Shown here one piece after another: positions 1-9,488 of a DNA stretch of 64,000 nucleotides (its first letter is position 1; every line of letters begins with the position of its first letter). The translations under genes and the position numbers were made by a program. Under the pieces are notes generated by a model. The model saw nothing but the letters and a program-made list of their open reading frames with translations. It was not told the origin of the DNA and ran no database searches. Source of the stretch: an uncultured Neomegalonema sp. (GTDB taxonomy: Bacteria > Pseudomonadota > Alphaproteobacteria > Rhodobacterales > Rhodobacteraceae); NCBI GenBank assembly GCA_937911325.1, contig CALDSD010000100.1, forward strand, positions 44,963 through 108,962. The letters are read 5' to 3'.

Positions 1-1428
1 ATCACCGAGCTCCACCGACGCACCCTGCACGCCGGCGGACCGGTTTTGTTGTTCGAGATCGTCGTCAAGGAAGACGGTTCGCCAGCCGAGATGCCGGTGC
101 TCGTCAATCTCTTTGGAACGGTCGAACGCGTGGCGCGCGGCGTGACGCTCGATGGCAAGGAGCGGCGCACGGCGATGGATCTGCGCGAGGTTGGTCAGCT
201 CATGGCCTTCCTGCGCCAACCAGAACCGCCGGATGGATTGAAAGAGGCGCTGGGTCTTCTGCCGCTCGCCAAGACGGTCCTTCAGATGCGGCCGAAGTCG
301 GGGACCGGGCTCTTCGGCGGAAAGCCTCCGTGCCAGGAAGTCGTGCTGAAGGGCGACGAAATCGACCTCGACCGCCTCCCGATACAGACCTGCTGGCCGG
401 GCGAGCCGGCGCCGCTTGTCACGTGGCCGCTGGTCGTCACGCGAGGTCCGTCGGGCAAGAAGGAAGACGGCTACAACCTCGGCATCTACCGCATGCAGAA
501 GCTCGGCAAGAACAAACTGATCATGCGCTGGTTGAAACATCGCGGCGGCGCGCAACAGCATCAGCGATGGAAGCGAGAGAAGATCGAGCCTCTGCCCGCG
601 GCCGCCGTACTGGGCGCGGACCCCGGCACGATCCTGGCCGCGGTGACGCCCGTGCCCGACAACTTTTCCGAGTACCACTTCGCCGGCATTCTGCGCGGCA
701 AGCCGGCCGAGCTGGCGGATTGCGTCACCCAACCGATCAAGGTGCCCGCACAAGCCGAGATCGTTCTTGAGGGCACGGTCAGCCTCGATGAGTACGCCGA
801 CGAGGGTCCCTACGGGGACCATACGGGATACTACAACTCGGTCGAACCCTTTCCGGTCTTCACCGTGACGGCGATGACGATGCGTGAAAAGCCGATCTAT
901 CTGTCGACCTATACCGGGCGCCCCCCCGACGAACCCTCGGTGCTGGGCGAAGCGCTGAACGAGGTCTTCATCCCACTGTTGCAGCAACAGTTTCCGGAGA
1001 TCGTCGACTTCTGGCTGCCGCCCGAGGGATGCTCCTACAGAATTGCGGTCGTATCGATGAAGAAGGCTTATCCGGGGCACGCCAAGCGGGTGATGATGGG
1101 CGCCTGGAGCTATCTTCGGCAGTTCATGTACACCAAATGGGTGATCGTTGTGGACGCGGACGTCAACGCCCGCAGCTGGGACGATGTGTGGTGGGCGATC
1201 ACCACCAAGATGGACCCCGCCCGCGACATCACCCTGATCGACAATACGCCGATCGACTACCTCGACTTCGCCTCGCCAGTCAGCGGATTGGGTTCGAAGA
1301 TCGGCCTCGACGCCACTGACAAGCTACCGGGAGAGACCGATCGAGAGTGGGGCGAGGTGCTTGATATGGACCATGAGACCAAGGCCCTGGTCGACGGCAA
1401 GTGGGACCGGTTGGGCATTCGTCTCTGA
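1..1428 (+). CDS. UbiD-family prenyl-FMN decarboxylase (5' partial)
   Basis: UbiD enzymes reversibly decarboxylate unsaturated or aromatic acids using prenylated FMN. The frame is open from base 1 and reads a typical UbiD N-terminus ([17 protein letters not shown]), so the true start lies left of the window and the TTG at 46 is not the start. About 20-25 residues are missing compared with the usual ~490. Family landmarks visible are the PYGDHTGYY segment, the GRPPDEPS turn, and a C-terminal half with [17 protein letters not shown] and DPARD. The substrate cannot be told: it may be ubiquinone synthesis, but the neighbours (acetyltransferase, AraC-type regulator) equally allow a catabolic decarboxylase. 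No ubiX-like partner is in the window. Family assignment is firm, role uncertain. Confidence 0.93.
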   Translation: MTELHRRTLHAGGPVLLFEIVVKEDGSPAEMPVLVNLFGTVERVARGVTLDGKERRTAMDLREVGQLMAFLRQPEPPDGLKEALGLLPLAKTVLQMRPKSGTGLFGGKPPCQEVVLKGDEIDLDRLPIQTCWPGEPAPLVTWPLVVTRGPSGKKEDGYNLGIYRMQKLGKNKLIMRWLKHRGGAQQHQRWKREKIEPLPAAAVLGADPGTILAAVTPVPDNFSEYHFAGILRGKPAELADCVTQPIKVPAQAEIVLEGTVSLDEYADEGPYGDHTGYYNSVEPFPVFTVTAMTMREKPIYLSTYTGRPPDEPSVLGEALNEVFIPLLQQQFPEIVDFWLPPEGCSYRIAVVSMKKAYPGHAKRVMMGAWSYLRQFMYTKWVIVVDADVNARSWDDVWWAITTKMDPARDITLIDNTPIDYLDFASPVSGLGSKIGLDATDKLPGETDREWGEVLDMDHETKALVDGKWDRLGIRL

Positions 1429-1446
1429 GAAGGCAGACAAGGGTCC

Positions 1447-2274
1447 ATGTTTTTTGGCAAAGACGATCTGGTCCGCGATCTGGGAACACTGGGCGTGCGT
1501 TCTGGGGACGGGGTGTTCGTCCACACGTCGCTCGGCCAGATCGGTCGCGTGATCGGCGGGCCGCGCGCGCTGATCGAAGCGCTGCTTGACGTCGTTGGGC
1601 CGGACGGATTGATCGGCATGCCCGGCTTCAGCACCGACGCCTATGATCCGGTGGATCTTATGACGCCGCCGCCGGAGATCGATGAGACGCGCCGCGCCGT
1701 GATCCGGGCGCACGTTCTCGGCTTCGATCCACAACGTTCAGACGTTCGCGACAACGGAACAGTGCCCGAAACCTTCCGAAGCTGGCCGGGCGTCGTGCGC
1801 AGCCCGCATCCGACAAGTTCGGTGCTTCTTCTTGGGGCTGGGGCTGCGGAAATCGCAGGCACCCATGACGCAAGCGGATGGGCCACCGGCCCCGGCACGC
1901 CCTGGGATCGTTTGCGCGCGCGTCCGGAGATGAAGATCCTGCTGATCGGCGTCGGCTGGAACCGTTGCTCCGCGCTGCATGCGGCCGAGAGCATCGCCAC
2001 CCATCGGCGGCTGAAGATGCGTGTTTTCAAATCGGGCGCGGGAGATGCGCCCTGGGTGCGCGCGCCCGACGTGGCCGACGATCTCGACCGCTTGTTCCCG
2101 CTTGTCGGAGAAGCGTGGGAAAAGGCGAAAGGCGTCCAGTTCGGGCACATCGGCAATGCCCGATGCCGACTGACCGACTACGCGGCGCTGGTTGATTTCG
2201 CGAGCGCTTGGATCGACCGGCGAAACGCGGCCGACGGCGTGCCCGCATTCGACCCCGACATGATCGAACCGTGA
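1447..2274 (+). CDS. AAC(3)-family N-acetyltransferase
   Basis: 275 residues of the aminoglycoside 3-N-acetyltransferase fold, which transfers acetyl from acetyl-CoA to an amine. The N-terminal FVHTSLGQIGRVIGGP stretch matches the family's HxSL.....GG motif, and GTVPETFR.WPGVVRSPHPTSS matches its second conserved block. Chromosomal members near catabolic genes often have unknown substrates, so drug resistance should not be assumed. It begins 18 bases after the UbiD stop and its TGA overlaps the GTG of the next gene, so the three are probably co-transcribed. The ATG at 1447 is the first plausible start. Confidence 0.88.
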   Translation: MFFGKDDLVRDLGTLGVRSGDGVFVHTSLGQIGRVIGGPRALIEALLDVVGPDGLIGMPGFSTDAYDPVDLMTPPPEIDETRRAVIRAHVLGFDPQRSDVRDNGTVPETFRSWPGVVRSPHPTSSVLLLGAGAAEIAGTHDASGWATGPGTPWDRLRARPEMKILLIGVGWNRCSALHAAESIATHRRLKMRVFKSGAGDAPWVRAPDVADDLDRLFPLVGEAWEKAKGVQFGHIGNARCRLTDYAALVDFASAWIDRRNAADGVPAFDPDMIEP

Positions 2275-3245
2275 CGCAAACGCACAGCGATAGACCAAGG
2301 CGCATCGCTTTTCTGGTGGTTCCCGATTTCTCGATGGTCGGATTCCTCTGCGCGCTCGCGGTGTTTCGCAATGCGAACCAGTTAGCGGGCGACAACGCCT
2401 ATGAGCTCTCGGTCGTCTCGATAGACGGCGATCCAGTGACCGCCTCGGCGGGCATCACGGTCGCGCCGGATGGCGGGATCCCGCCCGAACTGCCGCCGGA
2501 CCTGGTTTTCGTCTGCTCGGGCGACAATCCGGCCGAGCGCTACTCGAAGCAGCTCGGCGGCTGGTTGCGCCGCGTGTCGCGACAGGGCACGGCGCTCGGC
2601 GCGATCTCCACCGGGGCGGATCTGTTGGCTCGGGCGGGACTGCTGACCCGTCACCGCTGCACGATCTACTGGGAGCAGGCCGCAGCCTTCGCCGAAGCGT
2701 TCCCGGAGATCGAGTTGACCGACCACATCTACGAAATCGATCGCGACCGATTCACCTGTGGAGGGGGCACGTCTGCGATTGATCTGTGTCTTCGGATCGT
2801 GGCCCAGGACCTCGGTGAAGAAATCGCCGCCGCAATCTCCGCGACCTTCGTGCTCGACCGGGTCCGCAACGCCGAAGAGCCGCAGCGCCGCGTTGAGAGC
2901 GCGCATCCGAGCTCGGGCGGCGGCATGCCCCGCAAGCTCGCCACGGCCATCGCCGCCATGGAGGCCAATATCGAGGAACCGCTCCGACTCGCGGCCGTCG
3001 CCGAGACGGCAGGGCTTGGGGAGCGGCATCTGACCCGGCTCATGCGGGAGCATCTCGACGCCTCTCCCAGCGCGTTTTACCTCCGGCTGCGGCTGACCCG
3101 CGCGCGCCAACTCTTGTTGCAGACCTCCATGAGCGCGCAGGAGGTCGCAATCGCCTGTGGTTTCCGTTCCGCCGCGCATTTCTCGTCCGCGTATCATCGC
3201 CAGTTCGGCCTCGCGCCGAGGCAGGAGCGTCTGCGCCAATCGTGA
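2271..3245 (+). CDS. GlxA-family AraC-type transcriptional regulator
   Basis: 324 residues: an N-terminal DJ-1/PfpI (class I glutamine amidotransferase-like) domain, about residues 10-180, joined to a C-terminal AraC double helix-turn-helix (about 220-320, ending ACGFRSAAHFSSAYHRQFG). GlxA-type regulators commonly control catabolism of amines or small acids. The GTG at 2271 overlaps the preceding stop (GTGA), which favours translational coupling; an upstream in-frame start at 2208 would run 67 bases into the acetyltransferase and is less likely. Position suggests it regulates the UbiD/acetyltransferase genes or the dioxygenase that follows. The target is inferred only. Confidence 0.88.
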   Translation: MTQTHSDRPRRIAFLVVPDFSMVGFLCALAVFRNANQLAGDNAYELSVVSIDGDPVTASAGITVAPDGGIPPELPPDLVFVCSGDNPAERYSKQLGGWLRRVSRQGTALGAISTGADLLARAGLLTRHRCTIYWEQAAAFAEAFPEIELTDHIYEIDRDRFTCGGGTSAIDLCLRIVAQDLGEEIAAAISATFVLDRVRNAEEPQRRVESAHPSSGGGMPRKLATAIAAMEANIEEPLRLAAVAETAGLGERHLTRLMREHLDASPSAFYLRLRLTRARQLLLQTSMSAQEVAIACGFRSAAHFSSAYHRQFGLAPRQERLRQS

Positions 3246-3361
3246 TGGTGAATGTCTGAAATACGAAAGTCATAGCCGGCAGACGAAAGACTTGGCCCCG
3301 CCTTCCGATCAGCATCCCTCAAACATAAGACGCATTCGAAGACGCCAGGGAGGATCGGCCG

Positions 3362-4213
3362 ATGACGCTCAGCACCGAGCAGCGGCGTTTCTACGACGAG
3401 AACGGCTATCTCGTGATCGAGAAACTGATTGATGCGGCGACGCTGACGCGCCTGCGCGATGTGATCGCCGAGTTCAAGGAGCGCTCCAAACAGATCGCCG
3501 CGAGCGACGAGATCTACGACCTGGGTCCGGATCACTCGGCCAGCACGCCGAAGCTGCGTCGGTTGAAAGACCCCGTAAGACGACACGATGCTTTCGATGC
3601 GCTGATGCGCTCGGAGACCATCCTCGACGTGGTGGCGCCGCTGCTGGGCGGCTCCGTTCGTTTTGACCACAGCAAACTGAACTTCAAACCAGCCGGCGGC
3701 TCGGCGAAGATCGAATGGCATCAGGACTGGGCCTTCTATCCGCACACAAATGACGATCTGTTAGCGGTTGGCGTGATGGTCGAGGACTGCACGCCGGAGA
3801 ACGGCCCGCTGATGGTGATCCCCGGCTCTCACAAGGGAACGCTCTACGACCATCACCTCAACGGCGTCTTTGCTGGAGGCATTCGTCCGGGCGCTCTGGG
3901 CTCTGAACTCGACCGCGCCGTCGCTCTGACCGCCCCGGCCGGCTCGATCTCGATCCACCACGTCCGGACGCTGCACGCCTCAAGCGACAATCGCTCCGAG
4001 CGTGAACGTCCGCTGCTTCTGTACTCCTACGCGGCCGTCGACGCGTTTCCGGTGTTCGAACGTTATGACCTGGCTGAATATGACAGCCGGATCGTCAGGG
4101 GATCGCCGACCCTGTCGCCGAGGGTCGAACCCGTCCCGATGAGGCTGCCGGAACCTCGGCCACAGGCCGCGGACTCGATCTTCGACAATCAAGCGGCGCT
4201 GCTGGCCTCGTGA
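3362..4213 (+). CDS. Phytanoyl-CoA dioxygenase (PhyH) family protein
   Basis: 283-residue Fe(II)/2-oxoglutarate oxygenase of the PhyH family. The HxD pair is in EWHQDWAFYPH and the distal histidine in SIHHVRTLHAS, followed about ten residues later by an arginine run (SERERPLLLY) suited to bind 2-oxoglutarate. ATG at 3362 follows a good GGGAGGA ribosome site. Bacterial members hydroxylate diverse small molecules; nothing here fixes the substrate. It stands alone, 116 bases after the GlxA regulator, which may control it. Confidence 0.86.
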   Translation: MTLSTEQRRFYDENGYLVIEKLIDAATLTRLRDVIAEFKERSKQIAASDEIYDLGPDHSASTPKLRRLKDPVRRHDAFDALMRSETILDVVAPLLGGSVRFDHSKLNFKPAGGSAKIEWHQDWAFYPHTNDDLLAVGVMVEDCTPENGPLMVIPGSHKGTLYDHHLNGVFAGGIRPGALGSELDRAVALTAPAGSISIHHVRTLHASSDNRSERERPLLLYSYAAVDAFPVFERYDLAEYDSRIVRGSPTLSPRVEPVPMRLPEPRPQAADSIFDNQAALLAS

Positions 4214-4269
4214 AGCGCGCCGGATCGCAGAAGTAACGGCTTTCCCGTCAGGGCGCTTCGCGGTATGCC

Positions 4270-4701
4270 ATGAGCGCGCTGACGGAGCCTCCCATGCCTT
4301 TGCCGATCACCGGAATCTTCGCCGGGCTGAACACAATCCTGCTGCTCTATCTGTCGATCCAGGTCATCAGCTATCGTCGGACAAAGCAGATTGCGTTCGG
4401 CGACAAAGACGATGTCGGACTGATCCGGCGCATGCGCGCGCAAGCGAACGCCGCCGAGTACATGCCGATTTCGCTGATCCTCTTGGGGCTGACCGAGGGG
4501 ATGAGTGCGCCGGGCTGGGCGGTTGGTTTGTTGGGCGCGGCCTTGCTGTGCGGACGCGTGATGCACGGCCTCACCTTCGCCTCGAAAGACACTAAGGTGC
4601 ATTTTCGCTACCGCGTCGTGGGGATGCACCTGACCCTCTGGCCTTTACTGGCTGCAGCGGCCGGACTGATCGGAAACGGCTTGCTACAACTCACATACTA
4701 G
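4270..4701 (+). CDS. MAPEG-family membrane protein
   Basis: 143 residues with about four hydrophobic helices and the MAPEG pattern (R.QANA.EY.P..L..L in the second helix region, then GR..H). The family includes glutathione-dependent transferases and peroxidases; most bacterial members are uncharacterised. It ends 18 bases before pmbA. The start could be 4270 or the internal ATG at 4294 (MPLPITG), which lies closer to the first helix. Confidence 0.82.
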   Translation: MSALTEPPMPLPITGIFAGLNTILLLYLSIQVISYRRTKQIAFGDKDDVGLIRRMRAQANAAEYMPISLILLGLTEGMSAPGWAVGLLGAALLCGRVMHGLTFASKDTKVHFRYRVVGMHLTLWPLLAAAAGLIGNGLLQLTY

Positions 4702-4719
4702 ATCCACTGGAGCCGCTTG

Positions 4720-6063
4720 ATGCTGGACCAATCTCTTTCTCTCGACACGATCGCCGAGCAGCTGCTCGATGCTGCGAAAACTGCGGGCGCAGAGGCGGCG
4801 GACGTGGTCGTGGGCGAAAGCGAGTCTCTGAGCGTGACGGCCCGGGACGGCAAGCTGGAAGAGGCCGAGCGGCAGGAAAGCCTGGACTTTGGGCTCCGCG
4901 TCTTCGTCGGACAGCGGCAGGCTTCGGTCAGCGCGTCAGACCCCGCGGCGCTGGGCGAGCTGGCTGAGCGCGCGGTTGCGATGGCGCAGGAGGCCCCCGA
5001 GGATCCGGAGGCCGGACTGGCGGATCCCGGACAACTCGCGACCGACGTCCCCGAGCTCGCCCTTCTGGACCCGGCCGAACCGCCGGCGCCCGAGCAACTT
5101 CTTGAGATCGCCTTTGCGCTTGAAGCGGGCGTCCGAGCAGTCGACGGTGTTGCGCGCGCGGAAGGCCCATCCGCCGGATGGCGCCGCGGGCGAACGGTTC
5201 TGGCGGCGACCAACGGGTTTCACCGCGGATACGAGGCGGGCTCGCACTCGATCGGCGTGACCGCGTTGGCCGGCGAAGGCCTGGAAATGGAGCGCGACTA
5301 CAGCTTTAGCGCCGCGCGCTGGCGGGAAGACCTGAAGTCGATCGACGAGGTGGCCAAAGAAGCCGGCGAGCGCGCCGTCCGACGGCTCAACCCGCGCAAG
5401 CCCAAGACCGGCGCTTGTCCCGTGATCTTCGAGCCCCGCATGGCGGCCGGGTTGATCGGGTCCCTGATCGCGGGCGCCAATGGCGCCTCCGTGGCGCGCG
5501 GCTCGAGCTTCCTGAAGGACAAAATGGGCGAACGCATCTTGCCGGCGGGCCTTCACATCATCGACAACCCTTTGAAGCCGCGCGGGCTCGCTTCGCGCGC
5601 CTTCGACGGAGAAGGTCTGCCAGTGTCCCGCAAGTCGGTGTTTGAAGATGGCGTCCTCTCGACGTGGCTGCTTGATCTTGCTTCGGCCCGAAAGCTCGGC
5701 CTGGTCTCAAACGGCTGCGCGTCTCGCGGCGTCTCGGGCGCACCGTCGCCCGGATCGAGCAACGTCTGGCTAGCCGCCGGCGAGACGACGCCCGAAGCGC
5801 TGCTTGCCGACATGGGAACGGGTCTGCTGATTACTGAGATGATGGGACGCGGGCTGAACCCGGTCACCGGCGATTACAGCCGCGGGGCCACCGGGTTCTG
5901 GGTGGAGAACGGCGAGATCGCGTATCCGGTGGCCGAAATCACCGTCGCCGGCGACTTTCTCGAAATGGTCGCCAGCATGATCCCGGCCAACGATCTCGAG
6001 ACCGACAGGCGGATCGCTGCGCCCAGCCTTTTGATCGAGGGTTTGACGGTTGCCGCCGAGTGA
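4720..6063 (+). CDS. pmbA: PmbA/TldD-family metalloprotease
   Basis: 447 residues. PmbA (TldE) pairs with TldD to cleave unfolded peptides, for example microcin B17 precursor and CcdA antitoxin. The N-terminal domain contains ARDGKLEEAER.ES..FGLRVF, typical of the family, and the C-terminal half has CPVIFEPRMAAGLIG and the MGRGLNPVTGDYSRGATGFW stretch. ATG 4720 is chosen over the adjacent TTG 4717 because GGAG sits 7 bases upstream. It heads the block monophosphatase-DUF4170-DUF374-waaA-lpxK and overlaps the next gene by 14 bases. TldD is not in the window. Confidence 0.93.
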   Translation: MLDQSLSLDTIAEQLLDAAKTAGAEAADVVVGESESLSVTARDGKLEEAERQESLDFGLRVFVGQRQASVSASDPAALGELAERAVAMAQEAPEDPEAGLADPGQLATDVPELALLDPAEPPAPEQLLEIAFALEAGVRAVDGVARAEGPSAGWRRGRTVLAATNGFHRGYEAGSHSIGVTALAGEGLEMERDYSFSAARWREDLKSIDEVAKEAGERAVRRLNPRKPKTGACPVIFEPRMAAGLIGSLIAGANGASVARGSSFLKDKMGERILPAGLHIIDNPLKPRGLASRAFDGEGLPVSRKSVFEDGVLSTWLLDLASARKLGLVSNGCASRGVSGAPSPGSSNVWLAAGETTPEALLADMGTGLLITEMMGRGLNPVTGDYSRGATGFWVENGEIAYPVAEITVAGDFLEMVASMIPANDLETDRRIAAPSLLIEGLTVAAE

Positions 6064-6874
6064 GGACGATAAACCCAGTTACCAGACCGAACAGGCGCTG
6101 TTGATCGAGGCGGTCCGCGACGCCGCGCCGATCGCTCTGTCGAAGTTTCGACTGGGTCAAACCGCCTCGGCGGAGAGTTGGTCGAAGTCCCACGACAACA
6201 GCATCGTCACGGAAACAGATCTCGCCGTAAACGCCGCGCTGCGCGACGTCTTGCTGGGCGCGCGGCCCGACTATGGGTGGCTGTCCGAGGAGGACGCTGA
6301 TTCTCCTCAGCGTCGGGAACAAGACCGCGTCTTCATCGTCGACCCAATCGACGGCACACGCTCTTTCGCGGAGGGAAAACCAGAGTTTTGCTTCTCGGTC
6401 GCGCTCGTCGAAGCGGGGCGCCCCATCGCCGCGGTGATCTTCGCCCCAGCGCTCAACGCCCTTTTCGCGGCGACTGACGGCGGCGGAGCGACGCTCAATC
6501 GCGAGCCCATTCAGGTGTCGTCGCGGGAACGGTTGGACGGTTCCACCGCGCTTGGGACCAAGCGATCCTTCCATCCCGACCGATGGCCCGGCGGCGCGCC
6601 CGAGGTGGCGCGCAGCTACATTCATCCCATCGCCTACAGACTGTGCATGATCGCGGAAGGGCGATGGGACCTCGCATTGACGCTCAACCCGACGAATGAA
6701 TGGGACGTGGCCGCCGGCGACTTGCTCATCCGCGAGGCGGGCGGCGCGGTCTCCGACAGCGCGGGCGCCCAAATCGTCTATAACAAGCTCAAGCCGGGCG
6801 TCGGCAGCCTGATCGCCGCGCCAACTGCGATTCATGCGGAAGTGATCACAAGACTGCGCCCGACTTCAGCTTGA
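6050..6874 (+). CDS. Inositol monophosphatase / CysQ-like phosphatase
   Basis: 274 residues of the Li-sensitive, Mg-dependent monophosphatase superfamily. Metal-site motifs are visible: the LSEEDAD glutamate region, DPIDGTRSF (D-x-I-D-G-T) and WDVAAGDLLIREAGG (W-D-x-A-A-G). Substrates in this group include inositol phosphates and 3'-phosphoadenosine 5'-phosphate. The TTG start at 6050 overlaps the pmbA stop; the next in-frame start, TTG 6101, would remove 17 residues. Placement inside the envelope-lipid block is common in alphaproteobacteria, but its role there is not known to me. Confidence 0.88.
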   Translation: MPPSEDDKPSYQTEQALLIEAVRDAAPIALSKFRLGQTASAESWSKSHDNSIVTETDLAVNAALRDVLLGARPDYGWLSEEDADSPQRREQDRVFIVDPIDGTRSFAEGKPEFCFSVALVEAGRPIAAVIFAPALNALFAATDGGGATLNREPIQVSSRERLDGSTALGTKRSFHPDRWPGGAPEVARSYIHPIAYRLCMIAEGRWDLALTLNPTNEWDVAAGDLLIREAGGAVSDSAGAQIVYNKLKPGVGSLIAAPTAIHAEVITRLRPTSA

Positions 6875-6967
6875 AACCGGGCTTCCGCCGGCACTTCAGC
6901 TCGGGTAGGGTCCGCGCGAATAGTTGTGGGGCGTCAATCGCCTCGCCTGTTTTCTGGGGAGCGTTCT

Positions 6968-7207
6968 ATGGCGAAGCGCCTACATCTTGTCTTTGGCGGC
7001 GAACTCGTCGATCCGCAACGCGACGAGTTTCGGGACCATACGCAGATCGAGGTGGTGGGCTTCTTTCCCGATTACGCCAGCGCCTACAATGCTTGGAAAG
7101 ACGCCGCCCAGCGCACTGTGGACAATGCGCATATGCGATTCTACATCGCGCACCTGCATCGTCTGCGGGATGAAGAGCAAGAAAACAGCCCGACCGTCGA
7201 GCCTTAG
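6968..7207 (+). CDS. DUF4170 family small protein
   Basis: 79 residues matching the short alphaproteobacterial DUF4170 proteins found between pmbA and the DUF374 acyltransferase. The reading K.LHLVFGGEL.D......F.D......VGFFPDYASAYNAWK.AAQ.TVD.A..RFYI.HLHRL is characteristic. ATG 6968 has GGGGAG about 7 bases upstream. Function unknown; conserved position suggests a link with lipid A/Kdo assembly. Confidence 0.85.
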   Translation: MAKRLHLVFGGELVDPQRDEFRDHTQIEVVGFFPDYASAYNAWKDAAQRTVDNAHMRFYIAHLHRLRDEEQENSPTVEP

Positions 7208-7278
7208 CGCCCTCGCGGCGGCGGCGACGATCTTTACGCCGAACCCTAACCCGTTCTTGTCTCACGAACCTCTTATCA

Positions 7279-8061
7279 ATGACCCACTCCAACCCCTCTG
7301 ACGAACGCGCGCGCAAGACGCTCAAGAGCGCGCGCTCCAGCGCGTTTCTGCGTTGGGTAATTGGGGTCGTCGGCGCCGGTTTTCTGTATCTCCAGTTCTA
7401 CACGACGCGGTGGCGGTGGGTCGGTCGCCACCATCTCGACGCGATGTTCGCATCCGGCGGTTTCCTCGCCAGCGTTTGGCACTCACGGCTGATCCCGATC
7501 GCGATGTTGCGGCCCCGCGGACGCCGAGCCTTGGCCCTGGTCTCGAACAACCGAGACGGCGACCTGATCGCGCGGGTGGTCGCCAACACCGGCGGCGAAG
7601 TGGTGCGCGGATCGAGCCGCGACCCCAAGAAAGCCGATAAGGAAAAGAAAGGGTCGGAAGCGCTGCGAACGATGGTTCAGGCCGTCGCGGAGGAGGTCAT
7701 CGTCGTCGTGACCCCGGACGGCCCGCGCGGACCGCGCCAGCGGATAAAGCCAGGCGTCGTTCTCGCCGCCGCGGCTGCGGGATGCCCCGTCCTGCCTGTC
7801 GCCTACTCGGTGCGCTGGGGATTTACGCTCAAGAGCTGGGACCGCTTTCTCGTTCCGTTGCCGTTCAACAGCGGCGTGTTTGTGTTCGAGGCGCCCATCC
7901 CGCCTGCGGACCCAGACGACCCCGCCAGCATACAGGAGCGGATCGAGCAGCTTGAGGCCGCGATGGCGCGGGCGACGGCCGAGGCCGATCGGATAACCGG
8001 TCGGTCAACCCCTGAGCCGGGTCCGCCGATCGAGACAGTTTTGTCAGAGGCGCAAGCGTGA
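7279..8061 (+). CDS. DUF374 lysophospholipid-acyltransferase-like protein
   Basis: 260 residues. The DUF374 family belongs to the acyltransferases that decorate lipids. One N-terminal membrane segment (about 24-42) is followed by the VWHSRLIP segment carrying the acyltransferase histidine, a SNNRDGDLIAR stretch, and TPDGPRGPRQRIKPG, the strongest family signature. The 3' end overlaps waaA by 4 bases (GTGA), indicating coupling. Probably adds an acyl chain to an envelope lipid at the inner membrane; the exact substrate is unproven. Confidence 0.87.
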   Translation: MTHSNPSDERARKTLKSARSSAFLRWVIGVVGAGFLYLQFYTTRWRWVGRHHLDAMFASGGFLASVWHSRLIPIAMLRPRGRRALALVSNNRDGDLIARVVANTGGEVVRGSSRDPKKADKEKKGSEALRTMVQAVAEEVIVVVTPDGPRGPRQRIKPGVVLAAAAAGCPVLPVAYSVRWGFTLKSWDRFLVPLPFNSGVFVFEAPIPPADPDDPASIQERIEQLEAAMARATAEADRITGRSTPEPGPPIETVLSEAQA

Positions 8062-9488
8062 CCACGAAGCCGGAACACAGCAGCGTGCAAAAGCCCAGCG
8101 CAAGCGGTTTTGCCTGGCCGTTGGCGCTCTATGGCGCGATCGCGCGGTTTCCGGGGCCTGCGATCGCGCGCTGGGCGCTGACCCGCCGCGCCAAGCGCGG
8201 CAAAGAAGACGCATCGCGCCTGCATGAGCGTTTCGGCCATCCCAGCCTGCCGCGGCCACAAGGCGAGATCATCTGGCTCCATGCCGCCAGCGTGGGCGAG
8301 TCGCTGTCGCTGTTGCCGCTGATCAGCGGGTTGCGTCGAACGCGGCCAGATCTGGAGATACTGGTGACGACCGGGACGCTCACCTCGGCCAAACTGATGG
8401 CGGAAAGGCTTCCCGAAGGCGCGGCGCACCAGTTTGCGCCGGTGGACACCGTAGAGGCCGTCCGGCGGTTTCTGGACTATTGGCGTCCGAGCTTCCTGGG
8501 CGTCGCCGAGTCTGAGATGTGGCCGACGTTGCTGACGGAAACCCACGCCCGCGGGATACCGATTGTCTTGTTGAGCGCCCGGATATCAGCAACCTCGGCG
8601 CGGAACTGGTCGTGGGCCCCCCGCTCTGCGCGCCGGCTGTTCGGTAGCTTCGACGCGGTGCTTGCGCAATCGGAGGAGATCGCGGACCGCCTGCGACGTG
8701 TCGAAGCGGATCCGGCGAAAATCCATGTCGCCGGCGCGCTGAAGGAGGCGGCCACGCCATTGCCCGTGGATAAGGCGGAGCTGGAGGCCCTTCGCGCAAT
8801 CGTCAGCGCGCGTCCGCGGTGGTTGGCGGCGAGCACGCATCCGGGTGAGGAAGACCCCGCGCTCGACGCCCACGAGATGCTGGCCTCGCGTCACAAGCGC
8901 TTTTTGACGATGATCGCGCCACGGCACCCGCATCGCGCCGACGCAGTCGCGGAAATGGCCGAGGCGCGCGGCTTGCGCGTCAAGCGCCGCTCGGACGGCG
9001 ACTGGCCCGATGACGCGACCGACGTCTATCTGATCGACACGCTCGGCGAGCTGGGGCTGTGGTATCGACTGTCGCCTCTCGTCTTCGTCGGCGGCAGCTT
9101 CGCTCAGGTTGGCGGGCACAACCCGCTGGAGCCTGCACGGTTGGGAACCGCCATCCTGCATGGTCCCAATGTTCACAACTTCCTTGACGACTATCGCCGG
9201 CTGAAAGGCGAACAAGCCGTGCAAGAGATCCGGATGGGCGAGACCCTTGGCTCCGCGCTCAGCGAATTGATGACGCCTGAAGGCGAGCCGAACGCGCATG
9301 CCCGCCAATTGGCGGAGCGGGCCTTTGAGGCGACCCTGGGCGGCGAACAGATCGTCGGACGGTTTCTGAGCCACTTGGACCCCTTGCTGCCGCCGCCTGT
9401 TCACGCGCCCGGCCCGTTGGACAACCAATCGGACGCGCGTTCGCCTTCGGGAGACATGAAGGCGGAGGACGGCGATGAAGCCGCCTAG
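8058..9488 (+). CDS. waaA: 3-deoxy-D-manno-octulosonic acid (Kdo) transferase
   Basis: 476 residues, slightly longer than the usual ~430 because of a polar C-terminal tail. WaaA transfers Kdo from CMP-Kdo to lipid IVA on the inner face of the inner membrane. Motifs seen are GEIIWLHAASVGESLS near residue 80, the FAPVDT segment, and in the C-terminal GT-B half a VFVGGSFAQVGGHNPLEPA block that is nearly invariant in WaaA. Overlaps DUF374 by 4 bases and lpxK by 14 bases, so the three are one operon. Confidence 0.96.
   Translation: MTTKPEHSSVQKPSASGFAWPLALYGAIARFPGPAIARWALTRRAKRGKEDASRLHERFGHPSLPRPQGEIIWLHAASVGESLSLLPLISGLRRTRPDLEILVTTGTLTSAKLMAERLPEGAAHQFAPVDTVEAVRRFLDYWRPSFLGVAESEMWPTLLTETHARGIPIVLLSARISATSARNWSWAPRSARRLFGSFDAVLAQSEEIADRLRRVEADPAKIHVAGALKEAATPLPVDKAELEALRAIVSARPRWLAASTHPGEEDPALDAHEMLASRHKRFLTMIAPRHPHRADAVAEMAEARGLRVKRRSDGDWPDDATDVYLIDTLGELGLWYRLSPLVFVGGSFAQVGGHNPLEPARLGTAILHGPNVHNFLDDYRRLKGEQAVQEIRMGETLGSALSELMTPEGEPNAHARQLAERAFEATLGGEQIVGRFLSHLDPLLPPPVHAPGPLDNQSDARSPSGDMKAEDGDEAA

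Noticed and set aside
1447..2274. Antibiotic-resistance gene call for the AAC(3)-fold protein
   Set aside because: The fold is clear, but many chromosomal members have no demonstrated aminoglycoside activity and there is no mobile context here.
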